Shown: one piece after another, positions 22,191 through 29,678 of the stretch
Numbering within the stretch: position 1 is the first letter of the stretch
How the letters are laid out: each line of letters opens with the position of its first letter
Assembly: GCA_016871055.1 (NCBI GenBank)
Contig: VFZW01000022.1
Span: 1 to 34,417 of the forward strand
DNA length: 34,417 nt
Direction of reading: 5' to 3'
Origin: Acidobacteriota bacterium
GTDB taxonomy: Bacteria; Acidobacteriota; Terriglobia; Bryobacterales; Bryobacteraceae
Translations under genes and position numbers: made by a program
The notes under the pieces: model-generated
Databases searched by the model: none
What the model saw: the letters and a program-made list of their open reading frames with translations, nothing else
What the model was told of the DNA's origin: nothing

Positions 22191-23371
22191 GCGGACTTCA
22201 GAATTTCGCGAAGCTTTTTCACCACGATTTTCTCTTCGCCGGGCTGCAGCATCCAGACACCGATCCCGAGGAAGTTCTCGCTTCCAGGCACCACTTCAAT
22301 CGAGGGATCGCCCTGTCGCATCTTCTCCGCCACGTCACGATAGCTGAGTTTGACCTTCGACGAATCCCACGTCAATTTCAAATGCGGAACGTGGTTGGCG
22401 ATCTCTGGCATATACTGCTCCGCCTTCACGGAAGGCGTCGACGCCACGCTGTCGCCGATGAACTTAACACGGCGCTCCCATTCCTTCCACTCGGCCTGAT
22501 GATCCTTCTTCAGGAAAGTTTCGACCGCCGCCAGCATGCCTAGGAGTTCTTCCTTGTTCACCTTCATGCCCCGCCCGATCGCATCGCCGTTCGGCGAAGC
22601 GTTCATTCGCGCGGCTTCGATCAGGTCTTTGCGGCCAAGCAGCAATCCGGCCGACTGCGGCCCGCGGATGCCTTTGCCGCCCGAGAAGGTCACCAGCGAG
22701 AACCCCAACTTCAAATACTTCGTCAAATTCTCCAGCGGCGGCGCATCGGCCGCGCAATCGTTGAAAGTAGGAATGTTTAGTTCTTTGCCGAGCTGCGCGA
22801 ACTCCGCATCCTTGACCTGCCCGCGGTTGTTGGCGTCGTTGAAAAACAGCGCCAGTGCGGCCTGCGGCCCGGCCAGACGCCGCATGTCGGCCGCGGTTTC
22901 GAATTCGACCATCTTCACGCCGCAATTGCGAACCGCGCGATCGTAACCGAATCGATGCGCCTTCTGAATCAGGACCTCGCTCTTCATCCCGGTCAAATCC
23001 GGAATCTGCTGTATGAACTTGCGGTTCGATCCGGTTAGACACGCCGCCGTGCCTAGCGTCAGCGCCGACGCCGCGCCCGCCGACACCATCGCGCCTTCGG
23101 CATTCAACAGTTCGGCGATGCGCTTGCCGACCGCGTCATGCAACTCGGCGAGACGGCAGAAATGTTTCGAAGAGTAGTTGATTGCCTCCATCACCTCCGG
23201 CAACATGAGCGAGGCCGTGAACGAGGTGTAGGTGCCGGCCGCGTTAATAATCGGTTTTACACCGAGCTCCTTGAAGAAGTCGCGCTTGGTGGCGGCGGCA
23301 GCGGCGGGCGCCAGCGAACCCGCGAGCGGCGCGGCGATCGATCCGGTGATGAACTTGCGTCGGTTGGCCAT
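22187..23371 (-). CDS. SelA-like PLP-dependent enzyme with Tat-like leader
   Basis: 394 residues. MANRRKFITGSIAAPLAG plus an Ala-rich stretch to residue 27 is a Tat-like signal, unusual for a fold-type I PLP enzyme. The catalytic domain matches the SelA / glucosaminate-ammonia-lyase-like family: GVKPIINAAGTYT at 37-49, small-residue-rich VSAGAASALTLGTAACL (96-112), PLP-binding Asp205 in NDCAAD, and Lys233 in SGGKGIRGPQ for the Schiff base. It lacks the N-terminal domain of true selenocysteine synthase, and no selB/selD lies nearby, so selenocysteine synthesis is unlikely. An amino-sugar or amino-acid lyase/aldolase acting outside the cytoplasm is the better guess. AGGAG is well placed before the ATG. 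Convergent with the sugar dehydrogenase. Confidence 0.88.
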   Translation of the reverse strand: MANRRKFITGSIAAPLAGSLAPAAAAATKRDFFKELGVKPIINAAGTYTSFTASLMLPEVMEAINYSSKHFCRLAELHDAVGKRIAELLNAEGAMVSAGAASALTLGTAACLTGSNRKFIQQIPDLTGMKSEVLIQKAHRFGYDRAVRNCGVKMVEFETAADMRRLAGPQAALALFFNDANNRGQVKDAEFAQLGKELNIPTFNDCAADAPPLENLTKYLKLGFSLVTFSGGKGIRGPQSAGLLLGRKDLIEAARMNASPNGDAIGRGMKVNKEELLGMLAAVETFLKKDHQAEWKEWERRVKFIGDSVASTPSVKAEQYMPEIANHVPHLKLTWDSSKVKLSYRDVAEKMRQGDPSIEVVPGSENFLGIGVWMLQPGEEKIVVKKLREILKSA

Positions 23372-23471
23372 GAAAATAACTCCTGCAAACGATTATAGTC
23401 GGAACTCCGAGGATGGAGTAAAGCGATTTGCCAATTGCGTTCGCCTATCGGTTGCGGTGTATGCTCGGAGC

Positions 23472-23783
23472 GTGATCCCGGCTTTGCTTGTCATCTTCGC
23501 CGTCGGCGCCACGGGAGTGTTCGTCCTGGCCACAGCCGCCGGACGGCGATGGCTATGGTGCGCGGCACTCCTCGAAACGGCGCTGCTGTTCCATGAGTTG
23601 TCCTTCGCGCTCGGACCAACCCGAGAATGGATCCGCCTCGATCTTCTGGTCACGATGCCGGCGTTTTCCATCGCCAACCTGCTCCTGGCGCTTTACGCCG
23701 GACGCCGCGCCGGGGCCTATGCGGGCCTCGCTCTGGCCGGTAGCGCGGTCGCGCTTCCCATCTGGTTTTTCCTGCTTCGATAA
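23472..23783 (+). CDS. Small multipass membrane protein of unknown function
   Basis: 103 residues from GTG 23472, or 108 from GTG 23457; neither has a well-spaced ribosome-binding site (GGAG lies only one base before 23472). Hydrophobic segments at about 2-20, 26-42, 55-75 and 82-102 suggest three to four membrane helices; the loop contains ALGPTREWIRLDLLVTMP. I do not recognise the family. It stands between a divergent SelA-like gene and a convergent glycosyltransferase, eight bases from the latter's stop. Confidence 0.6.
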   Translation: MIPALLVIFAVGATGVFVLATAAGRRWLWCAALLETALLFHELSFALGPTREWIRLDLLVTMPAFSIANLLLALYAGRRAGAYAGLALAGSAVALPIWFFLLR

Positions 23784-23790
23784 TGCTTGG

Positions 23791-24705
23791 CTATGCCACC
23801 CGCACTCCCGCCAATTTCTCCAGCCACCGGTGCACGCGCTCGGGCAGAGCGTAACCGGCCAAACACGCCGCTCCCAGTTTCCAATTCCTGGCGTCGCTGA
23901 AAAAGCGCGTCCCTCGCAGCAGCCCAATCGCCTCGTCGAACGATCCCCGCTCGTACGCCAGGAATGCGAAGTACCGCGTCATGTTCGCGTCACCGGCGGC
24001 CGCCGCCGAAGGCGCCATCGGTCCAAGTTTCTGCAACAACCGCTCCCACTCCGCCTTCATCTTCCGCCAGTCCGCCGAAATCCGAACCGAGTGCCGCCGG
24101 TAAAACGTCACCTCCTGCTCATACGCCCGGCAGTTTCCGCTCCGGAGCGCCGCCACGCGCAAAAACAAGTCCATATCGTAGTAAAGCCGGAACGATTCGT
24201 CGAACAGCCCGGCTCGCTCAATCGCCGATCGCCGCAACACTACCGACGACGTGTTGCCGATTATAAAGTCCTCCATCATCTGTTCAAACGATAACAATCC
24301 CCGCCAACGCCGGGAATACAGCCCCAACGGCCTGCCCTCGTCGTCGCACAACCGCGACCAGCTAAACGTCAAATCCAGCCCGGAATCCCGTTCCATCATT
24401 TCCACCTGCCGGTCGGTCTTCCATGGGGCCCACAAGTCGTCGTGATCCAGTAGCGCTATATAGTCTCCTCGCGCCGCCGCAACCGCCCGGTTCAACGCCG
24501 CCGCCGGCCCCGCATTCTCCTGACGGAAGACCCGCACCCGCGGATCAGCGAACGCCGCCAACGGCTCGGTCGATCCATCGTCGACCACGATTACCTCGAG
24601 CGGCGAATAGCTCTGGTTCAGCGCCGACCGCACCGCTTCCACCACGTACTGGCCCGAGTTGTAGGCGGGCGTCAAAACCGAAACAAGTGGCGCCGGATCA
24701 GTCAA
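23791..24705 (-). CDS. Glycosyltransferase family 2
   Basis: 304 residues. GT-A fold: VSVLTPAYNSGQYVVEAVRS at 8-27, nucleotide-binding VDDGS at 41-45, the metal-binding DHDD at 87-90 and a later YYDMDLFLR that stands in for the usual ED region before the acceptor site. The C-terminal 60 residues are helical and rich in Arg and Ala, without a membrane helix, so the enzyme is cytoplasmic or peripheral. It transfers a sugar from a nucleotide donor in cell-surface polysaccharide or lipid glycosylation. The start is TTG 24705, overlapping the upstream gene by eight bases, so it relies on coupling. rmlA about 3 kb away would supply dTDP-sugars, but they are not co-transcribed. Confidence 0.92.
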   Translation of the reverse strand: MTDPAPLVSVLTPAYNSGQYVVEAVRSALNQSYSPLEVIVVDDGSTEPLAAFADPRVRVFRQENAGPAAALNRAVAAARGDYIALLDHDDLWAPWKTDRQVEMMERDSGLDLTFSWSRLCDDEGRPLGLYSRRWRGLLSFEQMMEDFIIGNTSSVVLRRSAIERAGLFDESFRLYYDMDLFLRVAALRSGNCRAYEQEVTFYRRHSVRISADWRKMKAEWERLLQKLGPMAPSAAAAGDANMTRYFAFLAYERGSFDEAIGLLRGTRFFSDARNWKLGAACLAGYALPERVHRWLEKLAGVRVA

Positions 24706-25174
24706 AGATCGAAATCTGCCGGTCGTCGGGCTTCTTGGAGCGGCCCAAACCGCTCCCGACCACGGCCATCACGTGGATCGACTTCAAGGCCTCCCGGGGT
24801 ATGAAGACCCGCTGTGGCGTAACGCTCAGGTCTGGCGGCGTTAAGGTAAATCCATACGGCTCCGGCGTCAGCAAATTGTTCGGGAGGATGCCGTCCATCA
24901 TCGCCCCGTCGCGGTACACCAGCCGAACCCAAAGCCCCGGAGACTTTGGACGGCTGGCAAACGTCCGGTTGTTCAGATCGGGCGTTTCTTCATCGAAATC
25001 TTGAACAAAACAAAGGACTTTCACTTCGGCGTACGGCAACGTCAGTATGTTGCCGTCCCGGGTCAACATCTCGATTCCGCCCGAGGTTTGGAATGTCTGG
25101 GGATGCACGAACCCCGTCACCGCATCCCGTTCGAAACGGAGGATCCGTACCCGCTTGTTGGTTGATCCGCTCAC
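24698..25174 (-). CDS. Conserved small protein, possibly the DUF6982 type; function unknown
   Basis: 158 residues, no signal or membrane helix. It is mainly beta: VRILRFERDAVTGFVHPQTF, GGIEMLTRDGNILTLPYAEV, KVLCFVQDFD, VRLVYRDGAMMDGILPNNLL and the closing RVFIPREALKSI. The pattern (relation between a field value, a 'page' of text-like beta strands and DG-containing turns) is conserved in Acidobacteria as an uncharacterised domain that I associate, from memory, with DUF6982. It is translationally coupled to the glycosyltransferase downstream. No catalytic motif is visible. The tail ends in a charged, flexible segment. Confidence 0.7.
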   Translation of the reverse strand: MSGSTNKRVRILRFERDAVTGFVHPQTFQTSGGIEMLTRDGNILTLPYAEVKVLCFVQDFDEETPDLNNRTFASRPKSPGLWVRLVYRDGAMMDGILPNNLLTPEPYGFTLTPPDLSVTPQRVFIPREALKSIHVMAVVGSGLGRSKKPDDRQISIFD

Positions 25175-25228
25175 GCCGCCCGTGTTTTTCGTTCAAACAT
25201 TTTTTGCAATATTGTATCATTAGGTGAC
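25175..25228. promoter_or_regulatory. AT-rich divergent promoter region before xerD
   Basis: A 54-bp intergenic stretch, much richer in A and T than its surroundings, between divergent genes. It contains a T6 run, the palindrome CAATATTG (25207-25214) and TATCAT (25215-25220), a plausible -10 for xerD, followed by AGGTGA just before the ATG. Confidence 0.4.
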
Positions 25229-26128
25229 ATGGCCCAATTGGGTTGCCTCGGTGCGCAAGTCCATCAATTTCTAGACTTTTGCCGGATTGAGAAGGGCCTG
25301 GCAACCAACTCGGTGTCTTCCTATGCGCTGGATCTCGAACGGTTCGTCGCTTCCCGAGGTGGCGCCGAGTCCCCCGTCCCAGCCTCCCAGGCCGAAATTC
25401 AGTCCTACATCGATGAGCTGTTCGCCACTGGATTGTCCTCGCGGACAGTCGCCCGGCACCTTACCACTCTGCGCAACTTCTACAAACATCTTCAGCGCGA
25501 AAAAATTCTCGACGAGAATCCGACGGATTTGCTCGCCTCGCCGCGCCACAGCCGCGCGCTTCCCAAGTACCTCAACGCCGCACAAATCGAAAAGCTCCTC
25601 GACTCCCCCAACGCCGAAAAACCCGGCGGCCTTCGCGACCGCGCCATGCTCCATCTCCTCTATGCGAGCGGCCTCCGCGTCAGCGAACTCTGCGCGGTCG
25701 AACTCAACGACCTCAACCTCAACATGGGATTCATCCGGGTTACCGGAAAGGGCGACAAGACGCGCCTGGTTCCCATGGGCCAAGCCGCGATGAACGCCGC
25801 CGAAGCCTATCTCGCCGGCGGCCGCCCCGCGATTCTCAAAGGGCGCGCCAGCCGCTTTTTGTTCGTGACCGGCCGCGGGTCGAAGATGACTCGTCAGGCT
25901 TTTTGGAAACTCTTGGCCGGCCACGGTAAAGCCGCCGGTTTGTTCGACGGGCTGAGCCCGCACGTACTCCGGCACACATTCGCCACGCATTTGCTCGAAG
26001 GTGGGGCGGACCTTCGCAGCGTTCAAACCATGCTCGGCCACGCCGACATCGGAACAACTCAAATCTACACGCACGTCGCGCGCCGAAGGTTGCGCGCGGT
26101 CGTCGACCAGCATCATCCGCGCGCTTAA
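25229..26128 (+). CDS. xerD: Site-specific tyrosine recombinase XerD-type
   Basis: 299 residues, normal length. N-terminal SAM-like core-binding domain (FLDFCRIEKGLATNSVSSYA, 14-33), then the catalytic domain with all conserved residues: Arg150 (ASGLRVSEL), Lys174 (GKGDKTR), His245 and Arg248 (HVLRHTFATHL), His271 (MLGHADIGTT) and the nucleophile Tyr280 (QIYTHV). With a XerC partner it would resolve chromosome dimers at dif near division. It is in a housekeeping context, with no integrase-type neighbours or att sites, so it is not a phage integrase. The next gene starts 25 bases downstream and is probably co-transcribed. The ATG has AGGTGA very close; an in-frame TTG nine bases later would have better spacing. 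Confidence 0.93.
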   Translation: MAQLGCLGAQVHQFLDFCRIEKGLATNSVSSYALDLERFVASRGGAESPVPASQAEIQSYIDELFATGLSSRTVARHLTTLRNFYKHLQREKILDENPTDLLASPRHSRALPKYLNAAQIEKLLDSPNAEKPGGLRDRAMLHLLYASGLRVSELCAVELNDLNLNMGFIRVTGKGDKTRLVPMGQAAMNAAEAYLAGGRPAILKGRASRFLFVTGRGSKMTRQAFWKLLAGHGKAAGLFDGLSPHVLRHTFATHLLEGGADLRSVQTMLGHADIGTTQIYTHVARRRLRAVVDQHHPRA

Positions 26129-26152
26129 CCGCCGGAGGGATGGAGACCAACA

Positions 26153-27469
26153 ATGAGCGATCACATGTTCATGCTCGAGAGCCACCTCAACGTCCAGCAA
26201 ATGGCGGCTCTGTTGTCCGTGCAGGCAGCCGCCAACGACGCCGGCCTGTCGATCTATCTGACCGGCGCCGCACTTCGCGACATGCTCGGCGGCTTTCAGA
26301 TCCGCGACCTCGACTTCACCGTCGAAGGCAACGCCGCCGCTTTTGCCAAAACGCTTCCCAAAAAGCTCGGCGCCGAACTAGTCTCAATCGACCCCAAACG
26401 CAACCTCGCCGAATTAATTCTGCCCAAGCATGTCACCATCCGCATCGGTATGTCGCGGAAAGAAGTGTACGGCAAGCCCGCGTCCAAGGCGCAGATCTCG
26501 CCGGCGCCAATTCACGATGATCTGCTTTGCCGCGACTTCACCATCAACGCCATCGCCATGTCGCTCAACAAGCAGTCGCTGGGCCTGTATGTCGATCCCT
26601 CCAACGGCATCGGCGACATGCAGAACAAGGAACTGCGCATCGTCGGCAAGTACAGCCTGTATGACGATCCCGCCCGCATCCTGCGCCTGTTCCGCTACCG
26701 CGTTCGCATGGGCTTTACTCTCAGCGAGAAAACCCAGAATCAGTACAGCAACGTGCGCGAGCTGAAGCTGGAATCGAAAATTTCCAACGAGGCGATCGGC
26801 AAGGAGTTCCGCGCCATCGCCGCCGAGGCCAACTCCGCCGACATCGTAAAGCTCCTCGACGAAGAAAAGCTGCTATCCCTCTTCTGCCCCGCGTTGACAG
26901 GCGCCAAGGTGAATCATGCTGGCCTCCAGAAGCTGCAAAGGGTGCGGACCAACGTTCCGCCCGAATTGGACTTCCCGGTCGACAACCTGCCGCTGTTCCT
27001 CGCCGTCCTCGGCGAAAAACTCGCCCCCCGCGATCGTTCCGCGCTGGCAAAAATCTGCGGCCTGACCAGGGCCGAAGTGGCCGCCTGGGGCAAGCTCGAA
27101 GCGGGCGCGAAGAAGTTGGAACGCGATCTGAAGGCCGGCACGCTCAACAAGCCGTCCAAGGTGTTCGCCGCGGCATCCAAGGGGACCGGCGAACAGATCC
27201 TGTTTGTACTCTATCGATCCGAAGCCCGCCTGGTCCAGGACCGCCTCAAGAATCACCTGCAAAAGTATCTAATGGTGCAGCACGAGATGACCGACGAAGA
27301 GATCGCCGAAGGCGTCGGCGCGGCCAAACCCGGCACGCCCAAGTACGAGAAGGCGTGCATTGCCGTATTGCACAAGAAACTCGACGCCCGGCCGAAGAAG
27401 ATCGTGGTTGAGGTCCCGCCGCCAGGCCCCGTACTATCGGCCCCCATCGTCGCCAGTGCGAGGCGGTAA
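26153..27469 (+). CDS. tRNA nucleotidyltransferase / poly(A) polymerase family protein
   Basis: 438 residues. Class II nucleotidyltransferase: LTGAALRDMLGG at 36-47 replaces the usual GGxVRD motif, with catalytic Asp52 and Asp54 in RDLDFTVEG, and CRDFTINAIAM at 126-136 followed by DPARILRLFRYRVRMGF near 172-188. The C-terminal half is helical and ends in a Pro-rich tail. It would add CCA or A residues to tRNA 3' ends. Class II CCA-adding, A-adding and poly(A) polymerases cannot be separated reliably by eye, and some bacteria split the activities between two proteins. GGAGG and GGAG lie just upstream of the ATG. It is co-oriented with xerD (24-bp gap). Confidence 0.87.
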   Translation: MSDHMFMLESHLNVQQMAALLSVQAAANDAGLSIYLTGAALRDMLGGFQIRDLDFTVEGNAAAFAKTLPKKLGAELVSIDPKRNLAELILPKHVTIRIGMSRKEVYGKPASKAQISPAPIHDDLLCRDFTINAIAMSLNKQSLGLYVDPSNGIGDMQNKELRIVGKYSLYDDPARILRLFRYRVRMGFTLSEKTQNQYSNVRELKLESKISNEAIGKEFRAIAAEANSADIVKLLDEEKLLSLFCPALTGAKVNHAGLQKLQRVRTNVPPELDFPVDNLPLFLAVLGEKLAPRDRSALAKICGLTRAEVAAWGKLEAGAKKLERDLKAGTLNKPSKVFAAASKGTGEQILFVLYRSEARLVQDRLKNHLQKYLMVQHEMTDEEIAEGVGAAKPGTPKYEKACIAVLHKKLDARPKKIVVEVPPPGPVLSAPIVASARR

Positions 27470-27496
27470 CCGGGTAGACCGCCCTCCCGTGCGGCG

Positions 27497-28378
27497 CTAC
27501 TCCAAATGCGCCACGTACTGATAGTATTCCGAGTTTGACGTCTTGTACTTCTCCAGCATCGCCGAGTCAATGTAGCCGAGTTGGTAAGCGATTTCCTCCA
27601 GACAACCGACCTTTAGCCCCTGCCGGCGTTCAAGGGTCTCGATAAAATTTCCAGCCTGCAGCAGGCTCTCGGGCGTCCCAGTATCGAGCCAGGCAACGCC
27701 GCGGCCCATAATCTCGACCCGCAGCCGCGATTGCTCCATGTAGGCCCGATTGACATCGGTGATTTCGTACTCGCCGCGCGCCGACGGCTTAATATTGGCC
27801 GCGATGTCGACTACCGAGTTGTCATAGAAGTACAGACCGACGACCGCGTAATTCGACTTCGGCTTTGCAGGCTTTTCCTCAATACTGGTCGCGAAGCCGT
27901 TTTCGTCGAGCGCGACAACCCCATAGCGGCCAGGATCCTGAACGCGGTAGGCGAAGATTGTGGCGCCTTCGGTGCGGGCGTTCACTTCGCGCAGCGAACC
28001 GGTCAATCCGTGGCCGTGGAACAGGTTGTCGCCGAGGATGAGACACACCGGCGAATTGTCGATGAACTCGCGGCCAATGACAAACGCCTGCGCCAAACCG
28101 TTGGGCTGAGGCTGCTCGGCGTATTCGATCCGAATTCCGTACGACGATCCGTCGCCGAACAATGCACGGTAGTTCGGCAGATCCTGGGGCGTGGAAATCA
28201 GCAGAACCTCACGAATGCCGGCCAGCATCAAGGTCGAAAGCGGGTAGTAGATCATCGGCTTGTTGTAGATAGGCAGGAGTTGTTTGCTCACCGCCGCCGT
28301 GATCGGATGGAGGCGCGTTCCGCTGCCGCCCGCGAGAATAATTCCTTTGCGCTTCGTAGCTTCCGGCTGTTTTTGCAT
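27497..28378 (-). CDS. rmlA: Glucose-1-phosphate thymidylyltransferase
   Basis: 293 residues, the usual length. Motifs: [16 protein letters not shown] at 12-27 with the signature [23 protein letters not shown] at 31-47 (catalytic Lys), [10 protein letters not shown] at 113-122 with the metal-binding Asp, and [20 protein letters not shown] in the acceptor region. It makes dTDP-glucose from dTTP and glucose-1-phosphate, the first step to dTDP-L-rhamnose and related cell-surface sugars. The other rml genes are not in the window. It is convergent with the nucleotidyltransferase gene and divergent from dprA. Confidence 0.96.
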   Translation of the reverse strand: MQKQPEATKRKGIILAGGSGTRLHPITAAVSKQLLPIYNKPMIYYPLSTLMLAGIREVLLISTPQDLPNYRALFGDGSSYGIRIEYAEQPQPNGLAQAFVIGREFIDNSPVCLILGDNLFHGHGLTGSLREVNARTEGATIFAYRVQDPGRYGVVALDENGFATSIEEKPAKPKSNYAVVGLYFYDNSVVDIAANIKPSARGEYEITDVNRAYMEQSRLRVEIMGRGVAWLDTGTPESLLQAGNFIETLERRQGLKVGCLEEIAYQLGYIDSAMLEKYKTSNSEYYQYVAHLE

Positions 28379-28502
28379 CTATTCTTGATTGTCGCCCAGT
28401 TAGGCGCCCGCGACAAAATTGAGAATTTCCCAGACATGCCGCCACTATTACACTAAGGCCCTTCCAGATGCCAGCCGCCGCCCCCTCCCCACCCTTACCG
28501 CC

Positions 28503-29636
28503 TTGTCGCCCGAGGACGAACTACATTGGCTGGCGCTGCGCCTTGTGCCCGGACTCGGCACGCGGCGGGTGATTCAACTCCTCGAGAAGTTCAAGACGCC
28601 CCAGTTGCTGTTTCGTTCCTCGGTATCGGAACTCGAAGCCGCGGGCGCTCCGCCGGGACCGGCGCGGTCAATCGTCTCCGGCTGCACCTTCGACGACGCC
28701 ATCGATCAGCAGAACCGAGTCCGCGCGGCGGGCGCCTCGCTGGTCAGCTTTCACGATCGCTTCTATCCGGAGTTGCTAAAAGAGATACTCGACCCTCCGC
28801 TATTGCTATTCGCGCGCGGCGACTTGTCGTTGCTTTCCCATCCGTCGATCTCGGTCGTCGGCACGCGCAAACCGACACCTTACGGAATGGCCGTGGCCGA
28901 AAAACTCGGCGGTGAACTCGCGGCCGCGGGACTGTGTGTGATCAGCGGCATGGCGCGCGGCATCGATACCGCGACCCACAAAGCCGCCCTTTCCGTTGGC
29001 GGCAAAACCACCGCGGTCTTCGGGTGTGGCGTCGACATGACCTATCCCAGCGAGAATCGAAAATTCCAGGAGCAGATCGTCTCGCGCGGGCTGACCATTT
29101 CGGAATTTCCCATGGGCGCGCCGGCTTACCCGCAGAATTTTCCGATTCGAAACAGGATCGTCGCAGGAATGAGTCAAGGCGTGCTGGTTGTGGAGGGCGC
29201 GCAGTACTCCGGTTCGGCGATCACCGCCCGCCTGGCCGTGGAGCAGGGACGCGAAGTCTTCGCCGTTCCGGGCAACATCACCAGCCAGGCGTCGTGGGGC
29301 CCTAACCTGCTGATTCGACAAGGCGCGAAACTGGTAACTACAGCCCAGGACGTGATCAACGAACTGAGTCCGGAGACGCGCCGGCGCATCCAAAACGGCG
29401 GCGGCGCATCTATGGAGGATAACCGCAAACAGGGCACGTTGCCCCTCGGCCCAAACTCGGTTCTGGGCGACGAGATTCTGGCAAAACTGAAGGTCGACCA
29501 GCCGGTGCATGTTGACGACTTGTTGTCCGGTCTGGAAAACTATTCCTCGTCTGAGATTGTCGCGACTTTGTTCGAACTGGAACTCCTAGGACTGGCAAGA
29601 CAGCTCCCCGGCAAGCAGTACGTCAAGGTTTGGTGA
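28503..29636 (+). CDS. dprA: DNA-processing protein DprA (Smf)
   Basis: 377 residues from TTG 28503, chosen because MSPEDELHWLALRLVPGLGT then aligns with the usual DprA N-terminus; a TTG at 28419 would add 28 unconserved residues. Domains: N-terminal SAM-like part, Rossmann-like core with VVGTRKPTPYG at 118-128, SGMARGIDTATHKAAL near 148-163, FGCGVDMTYPSENRKF near 173-188 and FPIRNRIVAGMS at 213-224, and a C-terminal winged-helix domain (VHVDDLLSGLENYSSSEIVA). It loads RecA onto incoming single-stranded DNA during transformation. topA follows 42 bp downstream on the same strand, an arrangement common in bacteria. An ATG at 28468 with good TAAGG is out of frame by one base (see findings). Confidence 0.95.
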   Translation: MSPEDELHWLALRLVPGLGTRRVIQLLEKFKTPQLLFRSSVSELEAAGAPPGPARSIVSGCTFDDAIDQQNRVRAAGASLVSFHDRFYPELLKEILDPPLLLFARGDLSLLSHPSISVVGTRKPTPYGMAVAEKLGGELAAAGLCVISGMARGIDTATHKAALSVGGKTTAVFGCGVDMTYPSENRKFQEQIVSRGLTISEFPMGAPAYPQNFPIRNRIVAGMSQGVLVVEGAQYSGSAITARLAVEQGREVFAVPGNITSQASWGPNLLIRQGAKLVTTAQDVINELSPETRRRIQNGGGASMEDNRKQGTLPLGPNSVLGDEILAKLKVDQPVHVDDLLSGLENYSSSEIVATLFELELLGLARQLPGKQYVKVW

Positions 29637-29678
29637 CGGACACTCGACCCGTTTAGCGGTTACACTGGAAATTCAATC

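Noticed and set aside
25229-26128. Phage or integron integrase marking a mobile element
   Set aside because: Length and motifs fit XerD, neighbours are housekeeping genes, and no att repeats, tRNA or cargo genes are seen.
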